A DNA stretch of 64,000 bases from Daphnia pulex. Lineage: Eukaryota > Arthropoda > Branchiopoda > Diplostraca > Daphniidae. The stretch is taken from the NCBI RefSeq assembly GCF_021134715.1, contig NC_060020.1, positions 6,758,001 to 6,822,000 on the forward strand, in the 5' to 3' direction. The translations under genes were made by a program, and so were the position numbers. Shown here piece after piece: positions 10,901-24,092 of the stretch. A model generated the notes under the pieces. It was not told the DNA's origin. It saw only the letters and a list, made by a program, of their open reading frames with translations, and did no database searches. The number at the start of each line of letters is the position of its first letter. The stretch's first letter is position 1.

Positions 10901-13900
10901 GTGTATATATTCACGATTGTCGAGAGTTTCCCACGTTCCCGGAGGAGGAAGTCGGCGGCAGCGGTATAGGGGATATGTGAGTGGTGAATAGTTGATTACG
11001 GAATAGATGACGTATTTATTATACATGTCTAAGAGTGGTGCCGGAAAAAGGATTCCCCCCCATCTCCCGCTACTTATAATTTAAACTCCCGCGTTCTCCG
11101 TCGCCCATCTTTCTCCCGATCCTTTGCCACCCTGCAAAATCGCGGGCGATGTGATTAAGTTGGAAGACTGAGGCGTTCGCGCGCTCAATAATGCACTTGT
11201 CACTCTTCAATTGTAAATTACCATGATAAGTGGCGCTGAGCTGAGACTCTGCCGAGGTAAAAGGTTTCCACCGAATCCTTAATGGAATACAATCGAGTGT
11301 CACAATAAGACCCAGGGAAAACGGACGGACGGGGCTATCCGCTATATCTGTCCGCCACGTCCGTCTCTTTCTTATTCCGCAATCGATATCCATCTATCTA
11401 TACACACATCTATCCCCCCCCCACACCTCAATACTGATTCTAAATATAAGTCCGACGTGCATCCCCTCTCCCAATCTACACGCAGATGCGCGGTATATAC
11501 TTTCGGTTTAATACATTATTAAAAATGGTCCGGGAGTGTGGTTTTTGGGTTGGGCAGCTCAGGCTCTCTTATTACGGAATCATTTCCCGTGTGTTTGTTG
11601 GGGCGCATCATAGCAAAAGGAAAGAAAATACCAAAAATTGTGGCGGTGGTAGGATATAAGAGAGATGATATATGCGCTGCTGGCGGGCGCCGAGTCTCCA
11701 CACGACGGGAAATTGGTCCAGCGGTTTGGAGAGGGCCAGAGCACTCGACGAATAACCCACAGTCTCAGGATACCAGAGCCGTGTGTCGATGGGGAAAATG
11801 AGAGACAGAAAATTGGTGGGGGGAAGGAACTTGTTGCCCCGGCGCTGGCAAATCCCGTTGACCCGGTTCTCGTTTCCCCGCCGGCCGTCAAGTGTGTAGT
11901 AAGCCCAACCAGGGCTATACACCGGCTGCCTTCGACTTCCGCCTCAAAAGAAGAAGATTGCCGGTCGCTCGTTTCGTCGCCATGGAGAACCTAAAAGGAT
12001 AGCCGTGTGCTGTGCAGCAAAGAAGATGGTGTGTTTTTTCTCTCTCTCTGTCTGTGTGTGGGTGTGACGTTATAAAAGAATTGCCCCCTCTTTATTTCTA
12101 TCCAACTTGGAATCTCCTTTTTTTTCCCGACGCTCTTTTTGTTCTTCTTTATCTGGTTTGATTCCCATTACATCCGAAAGACTAAAAAAACTAAAAGCGG
12201 ATGTCTACCTTTTACAGGGTCTCATCCTTAGCGGCCGAAGGAGAGCAGAGAGGCCGCGGCGCCGTTGTTTTGTGTGCCAATTCTCTCGAGTCGCAGCAGC
12301 AGCCGTTGTCTCTCTCATGGGCGACACAACAAAGCCGATTCGTTAAGGGCCAGCTGTATATACTTATGTTACAAAAAGCCGACGACGACGACGACGACCG
12401 AAAAGACCTTTGGCTCTTTTGGTTATAAAAGAAGAAGAAGAAGCTTTTCTTCTACGTCAAAAAGGGAAAGAGGAGGGTTTTGTTGAAGCAGCAACTGATG
12501 TGCTAACTACCATACGGCTATATATATTATAGAAGCGCTAAAAAATAACATCGTAGCAACAGTTCTCGCTATTCCCACGGGCTGAACGTCTTTTGCCGAG
12601 ATGGCACTGCATCAGGGGCGGAAAAAGCGGACCGGAACAAACTGAAAAGTTTCTTCACTGAATTTCAATTGGAAAATAGAAAAGAATTCAAATAGAATTT
12701 TCGACGTATAAAAAGCAAATGGCTAGGACATAAATGTGTCAATGCTGAAAACGGTGAAAGGGACGTAGAATTGGGGGGAGAAAAAACAACTTGGCTCGAG
12801 ACTCCGACTGTCAATTTGGGAATCGTTGCTGTCCGCGGGACAAAAAAAGAAAAGACGACCACGCCCGTTTTGATCGGAACGAATATAAATGGGAGAGTCG
12901 GGACGGCCAGCACGGCTGTGACGATCGAGCATTTGCGGGGGGGTTGGGGGGTGATTTGTACTCGTTTAAGGACGCATCAGCATTAGTTTCATATTAGATG
13001 TAATGGATTGGCACTTGATGTCATTCGCTGATTCATTCCCGGGACCCGAGAGAAAGATCTTGGCCGTCTCCTCTACTACAACAGATTTTATACTAGACAC
13101 TCTAGCCTCCCACCAGTCCTCTTCCGTCCTCGAATGGGAAAGAGTCTATACGACTGCAGCAGCAGCCAGCCAGCCAGCCAGCTGCGCAGTTTCTGGGCCA
13201 TCAGTTCTGGTGCTGCTGGCACGGCAAATGGACGAAACGGCAGTTAACGTAGAAGGTGGATCGCCAGTAAAACGCGGAGGGATCTTAAAAAACCCGACAA
13301 GAAAGGCACAGCTAGCCATCGCAGCATTTATTTTAAAGCCGACGTTTGCGCTAAAGGACCTTATATATACTCTGAAATCAAAACGAAATGAATGCAGGGC
13401 GAGATCCATCGATGGCCGTCAAAAAAGAAGAAGAAGAAGAGTCTCCACGCGAGTCTATATCCTGTCGGATTTGATTTAGAAACTTATTTTATTATTACGC
13501 TCGGTCGTCTGCACAGGAATGAAATAAAAATATGACTAGGAATGGTTATAAGTGCTGCGTGACTCGTCGCCATATAGACGGCAAAAGATGAGAAAAAAAT
13601 AAAAATCGACCTGCCATTTCTTCTTTCTCCATGTCTTTATGGCAGTGCTGCGGTCGACGTTGAGTGCTCGACATTAACATTTTGATTGCTCGAGATTCTC
13701 CTTCAAACGACGGCCCAATTCTCCTTTTTTTTCTCTTCTTCAAGAGATGAGGAGAAAAGGGGGAGGAGGATATAATCATCTCGTATTTTGTCTCTCTTTT
13801 CCAACGTTTGCTCCGATGACGATCCCCTTTAGACACACACGCGACAAAGAAGTTTTTGAAAGGACAAAAAAGAGTGAACAAATAATACAAAAAAAAGGAC

Positions 13901-16900
13901 CCAAAAAAGATTTGGGTATATTGCCGTATCCAGGCTCTTCCATCTGGTGGCGAGGATCGGCCGAAAAATAAAAAAGGAATTTTTCCGTTTCTTCGCATGA
14001 CGCGCATGAGGATTCGTCATATTGCAAATACCTCTTTCCTGTTCTCTGATCTCGGCTTATTTATATATTCAACTTTTTTATTTTACTTCTTCTCCCCACT
14101 CCCCATTTTTTCCGGTTTGATTTCCTCTTTGAGCTATTTTTTTTCTCTCCTCCTTCCGTTTCTGCACAACAAATAAATAAATACAATAAAAATGGAATGG
14201 CCCCCATATCAAAATACACGAGATCCGTTAAGCCATATCTTCCTATATAGATATTATCGATGCACATCAAAGCAACGACATTCAGTGTGCTACACAAGCG
14301 CTCTCCGTGACCTGCAGCCATTTTTTTTCATGTCTGGCTGGAGGAACTCAAAAACCCCCGGCCACAAAAAAACAAAAACAAAAAAATGGAAAATTGAAAT
14401 GGCTTGTAAATAAACATCGGGTGGTTAATTCAAAAACTTTCGACAAAAAACCAATTTGCAACTTGTGATCATAATGTTGAAAGGTATACAAGTTTGAGAT
14501 CCGGCGAATTGTAAACACTGGGGGACTCACAACTTTTCTTGCTAATTAAAAATCAACAAGAACTTTGTTAGAGACTAGACAATAAAGTTCACATCAGGTT
14601 AAACTGGGGTACGAAAAAAAAACTCAAGTAAAGTTACTCTGAGCTCTGCGCAGTGTTTGAGAGAAGGAGAGAGAGAGAACTTTACTCCACACTCGCGTAT
14701 AGAGTTGAAAGTGGCACCCGCGTTTGGTCTGTGTATGGGTCTGTCTACGAACGTCCTTTGCAACCGCCGCTAATCAATCAAGTCGCCATAGAGAAAAAAA
14801 AAAAACCCAAAAAAAAGAACGTGTTTGTGTGCAGAGCTCTTCAAAAAAATCCCCCTCCGCTCTGCGGGACGACATTATTATTTCCTTGATCCCGTTCATT
14901 CAATCTGGCTTAAACACAAGTCGTCCATTTGATGAAAAAGACGTGCATTACTTACGTATGAGGACCCCACCGAAAATGTGAGACGAAAGATCTCTAGGAG
15001 GCCTACCAGTTTGGAAATCTCATTATTCTGACTTTTCAGCCTACTGGGAAGTTTCCAAGAAGTTGTTAAAAAAAAAAAGAAAAAGAAAATGATAAAAAGA
15101 AGGACAGCACTGACCATTTCACTCAAAATGTCTTGCGCAATCTTTGGGAAAATGCGAGGAACTGCAAGTTGATGAACCAATTCATCCGCCCCCCTTTGGA
15201 ATAATAACGACATTAACCATTGACTGTTTTAGCCTTGGCTTATTTAGGATTCGCTTTGTATAAACACTCCCATTTCTATGGCTGCTGTGGGGATAGTGTG
15301 TAGTTTCCTAATTTATCAGTCGGCGGCGCCAATTTCAAACAGCTAAACTAAATAGTCTGCTGCGTAATACGACAGAGGAGAGCGGAACAATCGAGTTGGC
15401 ATTCAAAGTGTACCGTCGAGGTTGATTCAATTAACTGTGTGTTGATTGAGACTCGATTGTGAGCGTGCAGAACTGCAGATTTCCGGCGATGGTACCGAGG
15501 AGGAAGCCCTGGAGCGAACGATACCAGGGTAACGCGGCTAGAATAATGGCAGAGCACATTTCAATTCGTATAATTGATATTTAATCAACAAGTCAAGAGA
15601 GTGAGCCCCGGTAGCACGTTTCCCCGGTAACGCTACTAACCTCATTCCCGAGAGAGAAATAGAATTGTAGGAAAAGTTGATTAATAAAAACTTGGGTGGG
15701 GGGGGCTATAAAAATAAGCATCAATATGCTGGTGATCAGCATTGAAAAGGCCTCAACCACCCACGCCATGAAAAAAGACTAATGGCATCCATTGTCTTGA
15801 AAAAATTGCTAATAAAAATGCAATCAACCGGAAAAATCCAGAGAGGATGAATATATACGGCGGGTCTTCCGTACAGACGAGCAGACTATACTATACCCAA
15901 GACGTAATCAATACCGTTTGACATTCCCTTCCCCAACCCCCTCTCTCCTCTGTAAAATTATGCGTTGCTAACGAACAACGGCGAAATTGGACCCGGTAAA
16001 TTCCGATCGATATTACACCGACAACGTGATTTTTGTTTGATTTTTTTTTCCTCCTCCTACTCTCGCTAGTCCTACAGGGAGCGCTTTGTAAAAGAGATGA
16101 GGCGAAGCACAAGCTATATACGGGTGGGTCCTTCGTTACTGCGATGGAACAAAGCCTCTTGTGCCTCTTATACACATCGCACACACACACAGACGTATAG
16201 CAGCGTTGTTCCAATATATTTAAGCTCTCCGGCTCCCAGCATCCCCACCAACCCGAAAACCTAGTCGCCCGTATTACCTCGCCCATTCGTTTTCACGTGA
16301 TTAATCATGTTTTATTGACTTTTTTTCTTTTTGTTTTCTTTTTTCTCTGCTGGTATAAGGACTATAAGCTGATGCTTTTCAGTGTTCTCCCGCTGTCTTA
16401 CTCTCCCGCCAGTGAACAGAGTTAACAGCCAAGCCAGCAACGTCATCTGATCAGTCCGGCTGATACATAACGAGCTGGGAAACTATACACGATGGTCGCG
16501 CGGGCGGGACGAATAACGAAAAGGGTCACCGAGACACACAGAGATCCCGTGAAACGAACGTTGTATTACGCGGTGCACACATCTAGAGCAAAAAGAGAGA
16601 GAATTGTGTGACACAACAGCGTCAGTGGATATCGATCCGTAAATTAATTAGACATCTCCGGCCCGCGCGACGCGACAGGAGGAGGGCAGCAAAGAAGTGG
16701 GACGGGAGACGGAAGCGTTCGGTGGGGGGGTACATCACGACGACTGACGGTGGTGCCAACCAAATAAAAATAATAAAAAAAAAAGGTCACCCGTGTTGTT
16801 GTTGTTGTTGATGGTGCTATTGTTATTGTTGTCTAATGGTATTCCACCGTCAACGCAACCAAGCAACACTTTCGAATCGCCCCAGACTTTTCAACACGGA

Positions 16901-19900
16901 AATGTATTGAACTTTATTCCAAACTAATAAAAGTTCTATTCAAAAGAGAAGAATATGTACACTTCCCCACCCCCCTCTTTCTCAACTTTATTCGCCAATG
17001 TTTGCCAATCCATCAATTGGATTTCATTTGAAAATCTCATCGAGGACACATTCGTTTGATAAATCTGCGCCTGTCTGTCTGCTGTGTTAACTTGGCACTC
17101 CCAAATAAACAGCATATAATCCCACGCTCGTACAACTCGGCGCCCGTGGGGCTGATGTTGCACCTACTGGGGTAATCTACTGCGTATAATATGCCGGGCG
17201 TGTTCTCTGCTCGAGAAATTGGCCATGAGCCGTCACGACGCAAAGAAGAGGGGGACACAAAAATAACTCGGGTGGTGCTGCTGCCACTACCATGAAAAAT
17301 GAATTCGATTCACGCATCTGTTATCCCGTCGTCGCTGATTGATCCTCTCTGCGTGTGTGTGTCTCTCTATCTGCACGTTTCACAAGGACGACGAAATGCG
17401 AGCTACTAGTTATTACGTACCGTACACGTACGTAATAATAAATGTCGGAGAAGTGAAACTCGCCAGCCAGATTGGAAAAACCACCGCATTGAGATTTGTT
17501 CGGCGGAATATCTTGCATAACCTGTCCCCCCCCCCCCCACCCTAAAACCCTATATATAGCGTCTAGATCCTTTTTGCCTTTTGCTCATGACCAAGCCAGT
17601 CGGCCATCTCAATCCGCTAATTGAGTCGTCAGGAAGACGCAGCAGGGCGTATGATCAAATGCGGAATCCTCCCAGCCAAGAATCACGTCGTCGCCCCCCC
17701 TTCCATTTCCATCCATCCCTTTTCGTTTCGAATCGCCCTGTCGCTGGACCCTATGAAATAGTAGCTCACCGCTGTATGCTCGCTATATAATCATCATTAT
17801 ACCCAGCAGCTCATCTGCATTCCAAATTGAATTGTGCGTGCCACACACCAATCAATAGTTCCGCTTTCGGGACTATTGAATGTGAGAGCCAGCAATAGAA
17901 ATGGGAAACTCGCAACGGATGAAATTCCGTGAAAATGAGATGAACGAAAATGTTGGACAAATGGGGGGGAGAATTTTCGTGATGGCGTTATTGACCGTTC
18001 AGACTGCGTAGTTTGAATGCGTAATGGGCAACGAGTCTCTATAAAGTATTTGGATAGATCTCTGTAACTATAAAGAATGGGAGAGTGATGCTGGGCTATC
18101 TTCCAAGGCATTAGCGCTAAAAGCCAGAAAAAAACGTTCTGAAAACTTTTGGTAAAATATAAAAATGTTTTCCAGTTGGCAATGTAGAATACTAATATGT
18201 CCACATACTTCTTCTTAGACTGCACACAGCCTGGCTTGATGCCCACAGACAAAAAAAGGATAAAAACGTTGATTAACATCAAACATGAGTTTGAGAATCG
18301 CCTTTGATGGAGAAAAACAAATGAAGACAATTGTGACAACTGCGAAATCGTCAATTCTGCAATGCCAACATTGACGGCGACAAAGATCTCATCGCATAAT
18401 TAGAGAGTCAACAAAGTATAGAGAGCGGATTTGTTCTCACGATGACAAACAACCCAAGAGCTCTTGGCCAAGCAAATAATTCACACAGTCAACACACACA
18501 CACCAAATTCGCGAGCTAAGAAAAACAAGAAGGTCAAAATTTTTGTGTACTTGAGCTGCCTGGGATGAAGCATGTTTTTTGGGGGTAGAACTAAGAAAAA
18601 AACAACTCTCGTCAGCGTCAACATCATCCAGCAGAAGTTTGGGAATCTCGTACGACACTTAATATTTTTCAAAGAAATAAGTTAATCTCATTATTGAGCA
18701 CTTACACAGATCAATGTCTTGTTTCATTCGCGGTAATGCTGTTTTTAGTTTTTAAGATATTACGTGAATTGTTTACAACATCCTGTCATAGTCACGGGTA
18801 ACCCGTTGCTGGATCATCACAATAATCCAATTAGTAAAAGCTGTTGCGTGATACAGTGTCTGCAGCTTTAATTGGATTCATCACAAAATAACAAGCATAA
18901 GCACATTGAATAGCAAAATGAAACAGACCTCGTGCTGTTTTTCGTTTCTCGTGTTCTTCAACAAAATCACAAACGCTGCCAAGTCACTTCTCGTTAAAAT
19001 AATTTTCATTCTTTTTAATTATTAAGTTGGGACATGGTCTAAGACCATGGTTGGGAAAAAAAAGTTTGCTTTTTTCTTATTTTTTTATATTGGAGAACTT
19101 GTCAAATTTCAATCAAAAAGTTCTGTAAAAAAGTTAGAAAGTCCAAAAGGAAAAAAAATATTTAATCGTTTGCTTCGTTCTTATTAGTTCTTACGTTAAA
19201 GTTTAATCCAGATTCAGGAGAGAAATGCCAGAGAATTTTCAAAAATAGGTAATTCAGTTGATAATAATTTGATGTCTGATTCGAATGAGAACCCAGCTTA
19301 TAGTATATGCATTTATAATAAGATTTCAAGGGAAGAAGAAGAACTGCCGGGGCTAAAGTTTAGTTACCATGCAGATGGGAAATATCGGCCAGAGATATTT
19401 GCAGTTGTCAAGTAGATGACTGAAAGTTAGGCTCGACATGAAATACTAAAAGGTGGTTTCATTACTGTCGAAGGAATTCTAGTAAATTTCCTGTGATGTG
19501 GGCGCCGGAACACCAGGCGAACTTTGTGTATCGCTCATTCAATTATTATTGACACACTGAGCTGAATCGATTTTTTGGTTGACAAGTTCAGAAATGAAAT
19601 TATCATTAGGCTAAGCTTAATTTGGATTTTGAGGAAATCGGTGCTTTATAGTACATAAGTTAATTTTAAACACAATCAGCGTAGTGATGCGCGCATCCTG
19701 TTTGGAAACTCGCCAGCTGTTTTTTTCTGTTCTAATTTGTGAATTCTGCCATGTAATGAGGGTTGCGTATGAGATGATTAGCTAATTACAAAGTTACTAA
19801 CTTTGGCTCAATTGATTTCATCAAACCATGTTGGTGTGTGTGCTTCAAGTAGCCCAAGCAAATCCGCGACCGCACACAATCTTAATTCTAAAATTTGTGA

Positions 19901-20075
19901 GCGTAATGAAAATCGAGTAAGAGAAGGCTTCGGTGACGAATGTAAACAAACGCTTGATGACGTTGCTGTCGTCTGCTAAAAAACAATACAGAATTTATTT
20001 CTCTGAGTTGGCAGCTTAGTGCTTTAGACGTAATTGTGTGTTGTTAATTTGATTAGGTTATTTAACGTACGGAAT
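4921..20075. other. 15-kb stretch without a recognised protein gene
   Basis: Reading frames of up to about 185 codons occur here, but their translations are low-complexity or lack any family signature. They sit beside simple repeats: (GTT)n near 5853 and 16795, a 12-G run near 6769-6780 and a C run at 17526-17538. The stretch could be long introns, distal regulatory DNA or true intergenic sequence. The only patch with gene-like splice signals is at 14.9-15.2 kb (separate entry). From about 18.3 kb the base composition turns AT-rich, as in the gene island that follows. I saw no tRNA or rRNA. Confidence 0.5.
14955..15213 (-). CDS. Weak candidate small gene or exon pair
   Basis: On the minus strand an ATG at 15213 opens about 32 codons with ordinary protein composition (GADELVHQLAVPRIFPKIAQ). 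A possible donor follows (ATG|GTCAGT near 15115). About 75 bp further on a pyrimidine tract and CCCAG acceptor (near 15041) precede a second open stretch. That stretch ends at a good donor (TAC|GTAAGT, near 14955). The simple splice joining the two does not keep frame, so the model is not proven. The first segment vaguely recalls the paired-helix region of BOD1/Shg1 proteins, but that is a guess. Confidence 0.15.
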
Positions 20076-22059
20076 ATGTTGTGGCGAATATTTGCATCCA
20101 TTACATTCGGAAAGCTACTCTTCATACCGTCTTAGTAATATTTTTTCAAATTATTTATTTCCATTGTTTATACTAACGATTTCTTTACTCGAAGCCGATC
20201 GACTGATTTTGAAGTCCATCGTAACTGGTTGGCCGTAACACACAGCCTGCCGCTAAACAAATGGTATGTCGATGATACTTCTCAATGGACGCTAGATTAC
20301 CCTCCATTGTTTGCTTGGTTTGAGTACCTTCTTTCTTGGGTGGCCTGTTTGTTTGATCCTGAAATGCTGAAAGTGGAAAATCTTAACTATGCTTCACAGA
20401 ACACAGTTCTATTTCAAAGAATCTCTGTGATTTTCACTGATGTTGTCTATGCATTGGGAGTACAAAAGTAAGATTAATTAAATCTTTGCTCTAATGATTC
20501 CGTGACTAAATGCTATTCCTTCCTGTATAGATGTTTGTACTCGATTGGCAGCACTCAGGGAGGAAAGTTACAGAATAATTCTGGAAAATGGTTTAGCTCT
20601 CCAACCATTTTGGCCTTTTTACTTTTGTGTAATGTTGGGCTGTTTATAGTGGATCATATTCATTTTCAGTACAATGGGTTTCTGACTGGCATTCTGCTTC
20701 TTTCAGTTGGCTCTATCCTTCAGGTAAAAATATCTTTTGGATATGAATAATAAGGTCTCCAGTTGTACTCTTTTATATTTTTATAGAAAGAAAACCTGAA
20801 GGCAGCATTTTGGTTCTCTGTGCTTCTCAATTTAAAGCATATATACCTTTACATTGCTCCAGTTTATTTTGTGTACCTCTTTCGAAGCTACTGCATTGAA
20901 ATTCAGAAATCAAGATTGACATTTCACTTTAAGAGACTAATCAAATTGGGGATAATAGTTGTTACCACATTTGGTGTGGCATATGGTCCATTTGTTGGCC
21001 AATTTCAGCAGGTATCACAGACCAAATTATTCTTTTAAAATCTCTTCTTATTCTATACACTGTTAAGGTCATGTCCAGGTTGTTTCCATTTGAAAATCGC
21101 GGGCTGTGCCATGCATACTGGGCGCCTAATTTCTGGGCAATTTACAATATTGTGGATAAGATCTTAGCTCTTTCTGGTATCCCTATTTTTAATGTATGGC
21201 TTTGATTTGAAAGTTTAATTATTTCCTGAATTTTAGCGCGCTTATTTGGTTGGACCGCTGTTTCAACTACGACTGCTTCAATGACTGGAGGCCTAGTCCA
21301 GGAATTTGAGCACGCGATACTTCCATCTGTGGGACCGAAAACTACTTTGATTTGCACGTTACTGGCTCTAATAGTAAGGTTTTACGCAGCTAACATTATA
21401 TACTTATTGAAAACAAATCATTCACAACGTTTAAATTTACAGCCGGCGATTGTCATTCTACTCCGGCAACCTAACCAACCACGCGTGTTTGTCCGAGCTA
21501 TTGTTTTGTGTGCCTTTGCGTCGTTTCTCTTCGGATGGCACGTCCACGAGAAAGCCATCCTCATAGTCATCACTCCGTTGACGTCAGTATTGGCACATTT
21601 TTTCCTGCGTTTGAATCAATAAGACATGCATCACTCTTTTACAGGTTGCTAGCTGTTTCATCTCACGAAGATTGCCGACTCTTCCTTTTGTTAAGCATGA
21701 CGGGTCACGTATCTCTTTTCCCCTTGTTATTCACGCCGTTCGAGAACGTTTCCAAGATATTTCTGGTCCTTACCTATTCCCTCGCTAGCTATTCGTTCTT
21801 GTCCGCGCTCCATTATGACCCCAAATCTAAAAGCACATTGGTGAAATTCCGATCTTGGGAGCGCCTCTTCCTTTATGGACTGGTTGCCGTTGCATTGTTC
21901 GAAAGCTTCATTCACTCCATGGTCGATCCATCCGGTAAACTGCCGTTTTTACCTTTGTTGATCATGTCGGTCTATTGCGCCGTTGGAGTTATTTACGTTT
22001 GGCTTCTTTTTGTCATCGCCTCTCTGAAAACAGAGAAAAAGATCTCAAAGCAGAAGTAA
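20076..22059 (+). CDS. ALG8: ALG8 dolichyl-P-Glc:Glc1Man9GlcNAc2-PP-dolichol alpha-1,3-glucosyltransferase
   Basis: ALG8 adds the second glucose to the lipid-linked oligosaccharide in the ER membrane, using dolichyl-phosphate-glucose, for N-glycosylation. Eight exons (20076-20134, 20195-20467, 20531-20723, 20787-21011, 21068-21176, 21237-21373, 21443-21582, 21645-22059) give 516 aa, close to the usual length of about 525. Family hallmarks are clear: [20 protein letters not shown] near residue 21, [19 protein letters not shown] in the ER-lumen loop, [50 protein letters not shown] and [12 protein letters not shown]. The rest is many hydrophobic spans, as expected for a GT57 multi-pass enzyme. 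Introns are 56-69 bp; the first has a perfect TACTAAC branch-point match at 20171. The start is the first ATG, giving a short hydrophobic N-terminus ending KLLFIPS before the conserved YRSTDFE. No defect seen. Confidence 0.96.
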
Positions 22060-22083
22060 GCATGCCTGTTGCCACCCATGTTA

Positions 22084-22098
22084 AATAAATGTAATAAA
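22084..22098 (+). terminator. Poly(A) signals of ALG8
   Basis: Two AATAAA hexamers (22084-22089 and 22093-22098) lie 25-40 bp after the ALG8 stop. They imply a very short 3' UTR that ends only some tens of bases from the end of the convergent CEP120 transcript. Confidence 0.75.
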
Positions 22099-22161
22099 CT
22101 TCATGCAGATTGTTATTTTCAAGCCAAGCAAGACAAATAGTCAACAGATGAAGTGGCAAAA

Positions 22162-22167
22162 TTTATT
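22162..22167 (-). terminator. Poly(A) signal of the CEP120-like gene
   Basis: TTTATT on the + strand reads AATAAA on the - strand, about 107 bp after the CEP120 stop. Cleavage 15-30 bp downstream would place the end near 22135-22150, next to the ALG8 end. Confidence 0.6.
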
Positions 22168-22273
22168 TCACTACAATGTGCAATTTTCTCTTTCAACAAT
22201 AACACGTTTGTACACCATGTTATTTATATATCGGAACTAGATAGCAAAACCACAAAAAAAAACGTGCGTAGAA

Positions 22274-24092
22274 TTACTTTTTGGTTTGCCTCAAACTGTT
22301 CAATTCTTGTTCTAAGTCGCTGATCCGTGTAGAGTCGTCGGAGGATTTTTGTTGTTGAATCTTGAGCTTACGGCGCAGATCCGTGACAATGTCAGTATGT
22401 CGCCTTTTCTCTGCTTCTAGTTCAAATTTATGTTTCGTTGTAAGGCTCTGCGTCACTCGCTCAACCTCCGAGGCAACTGCACTCTTTTCTCGAGCCAGTT
22501 TAGTTCGTTGCTTGTTCAATTGTTCTTTTTCCTGTTGTAGATCCAGTTCGACTTGACGCGTATTCTGAATGGCATTTTCTAGTTGTTTTTCAAGTTCTTC
22601 GACATGATGCACTCGTCGTTGAAAGGCGGCTTCTTTAATAGCTGTTTGTCGTCGATATTCGCTGTTTAAAAGCTCCAAGTAGGAAGCTCTTGTGCGTTCT
22701 TGCCTTTCCTTCTCCAGTAGCTTTTGCTCTTCTTTCCAAACTTCAAGTTCCAATGCTGCAGCATAAACTAGGCTTTCTTCAGTTTCTTGAGTTTTTCCTT
22801 GACTACGACGGTGCTTCTTAGAAGAGATCCTGACCTTTTCTGAGCACGTTTTCACAGTTTCTGATGAAACAATAGATGACTGGATGCTAGGAGGTGTGGG
22901 AGCTGTATTAGTTTGGTTGGCTGGTTGTGTTGCAGTTTTTGGCTCAGCTTCAGACAATGTAACCACTACACCAATTTGCGGCGTTGTAAAACCCGAATTC
23001 ATTTCATTCAAATCCACTTCCAACAGTGAGCTTATGGGAAAAATTCCCGAAATGTTTATCGGTTCAAGGTGTAGTTTTTCCAAGATCCGGCGTTCTAACT
23101 GATAATGTTCAATGCGCTCTTTGATAGGTATGGTGGCTTCAGCAATTGGAATTTCTTCGCAGAAAAGCATTATACTCAACGCTTGCATGGACTGTTTCAA
23201 AAAGCGTAAAATACACTCTGGCGAACCCTTTAATTTAGCAGTTGCTCTCTCTCCAATTTCGGTAAGGTTCCGTAAACAGTTGAACGGCTGAAAGCAAATA
23301 GGGCTTCCAAACAAACTAAACCGGAACTCGAATGGGATGTTTTCTGACGGCCACAGGCTCTTCGAGGGGAACAAGTAGAGAAGGTTTTCGGCAAATGATA
23401 TAGTCACCGACATATTAAAGAGAATCTGCTCACTGGTGTCGTTTGGGTCTTGTATAAGGAAATATTCGTCATTGATTAGAACTGGTCTCAGCTGTCTCTC
23501 TTTTGAAGCTTCAGTTTTTGGTGTCACAAGTTTAAGCCGATCTCTTTGATTCGTTGCCAAAACTTCTTTTGGTATAGCCTCTTCGTTAGACTCACCAAAA
23601 ATTGATATAAAGAGAGAAGGTTCTTTCACAGACGAAATGCTGCTGGAGGTGCATTTGTACCACTAATAATAAAACATAAATTAAAATTCAATTCTCTTTA
23701 ACCAAAAATTGTGTTAATCTTCATACCTTTTCACTTGATTTGGATTTTATATAAAATGACAAATCAATTGGATCAAAATCAAATAGCGTACCATCTGAAG
23801 AGACATGTGTACACAAAAGTGATACATTTTCCATGTTTGAAATTCTTTCATCAAGTTCTGACGTAAGGAAAGCCACTTCTTGATTAATAACTACATTTTT
23901 TGCACAACACACTGGCTCCATAATAGCTTCATCATCCCCCCAAAAGACTTTAAATCTAAGCTCTCCTTCGTTTGAAGGAAAATTCTCCCCTGTAATAGAA
24001 CATAAAGATAAGAGATGAATTTTTCAATCTAATAATTTTAACTACAGCAATATTTTACCTCTGATAACACGAACAATCACTAAATCCATCAT
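22274..24092 (-). CDS. CEP120: CEP120-like centriole assembly protein, short form
   Basis: CEP120 works with SPICE1 and CPAP in centriole elongation and cilium formation. Exons (minus) 24092-24059, 23989-23727 and 23662-22274 give 561 aa. The N-terminus (MMDLVIVRVIRGENFPSNEG) matches the first beta strands of the CEP120 C2A domain. Residues about 170-310 contain FNMSVTISFAENLLYLFP and FRFSLFGSPICFQPFN, as in the family's second C2-type region (an IMSVTIAFATQLEQLIP-like segment in vertebrates). Residues about 400-555 are a charged coiled coil, the known dimerisation and centriole-targeting part. Vertebrate CEP120 is about 980 aa, so this form is much shorter, mainly in the middle. Exon 1 has only 34 nt, and its ATG shares a base with the stop codon of the upstream C15orf61 homologue, so no separate promoter space exists. 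The family call rests on recalled similarity and domain order. Confidence 0.8.

Noticed and set aside
13003..13479. 158-codon + frame containing VKRGGILKNP
   Set aside because: The short phrase looks protein-like, but the rest is simple (CAG and GAA tracts) and no supporting exon was found.
17797..18354. 185-codon minus frame with hydrophobic stretches
   Set aside because: No family resemblance and no flanking splice or poly(A) logic; AT-rich sequence easily yields Phe/Leu/Ile-rich frames of this size.
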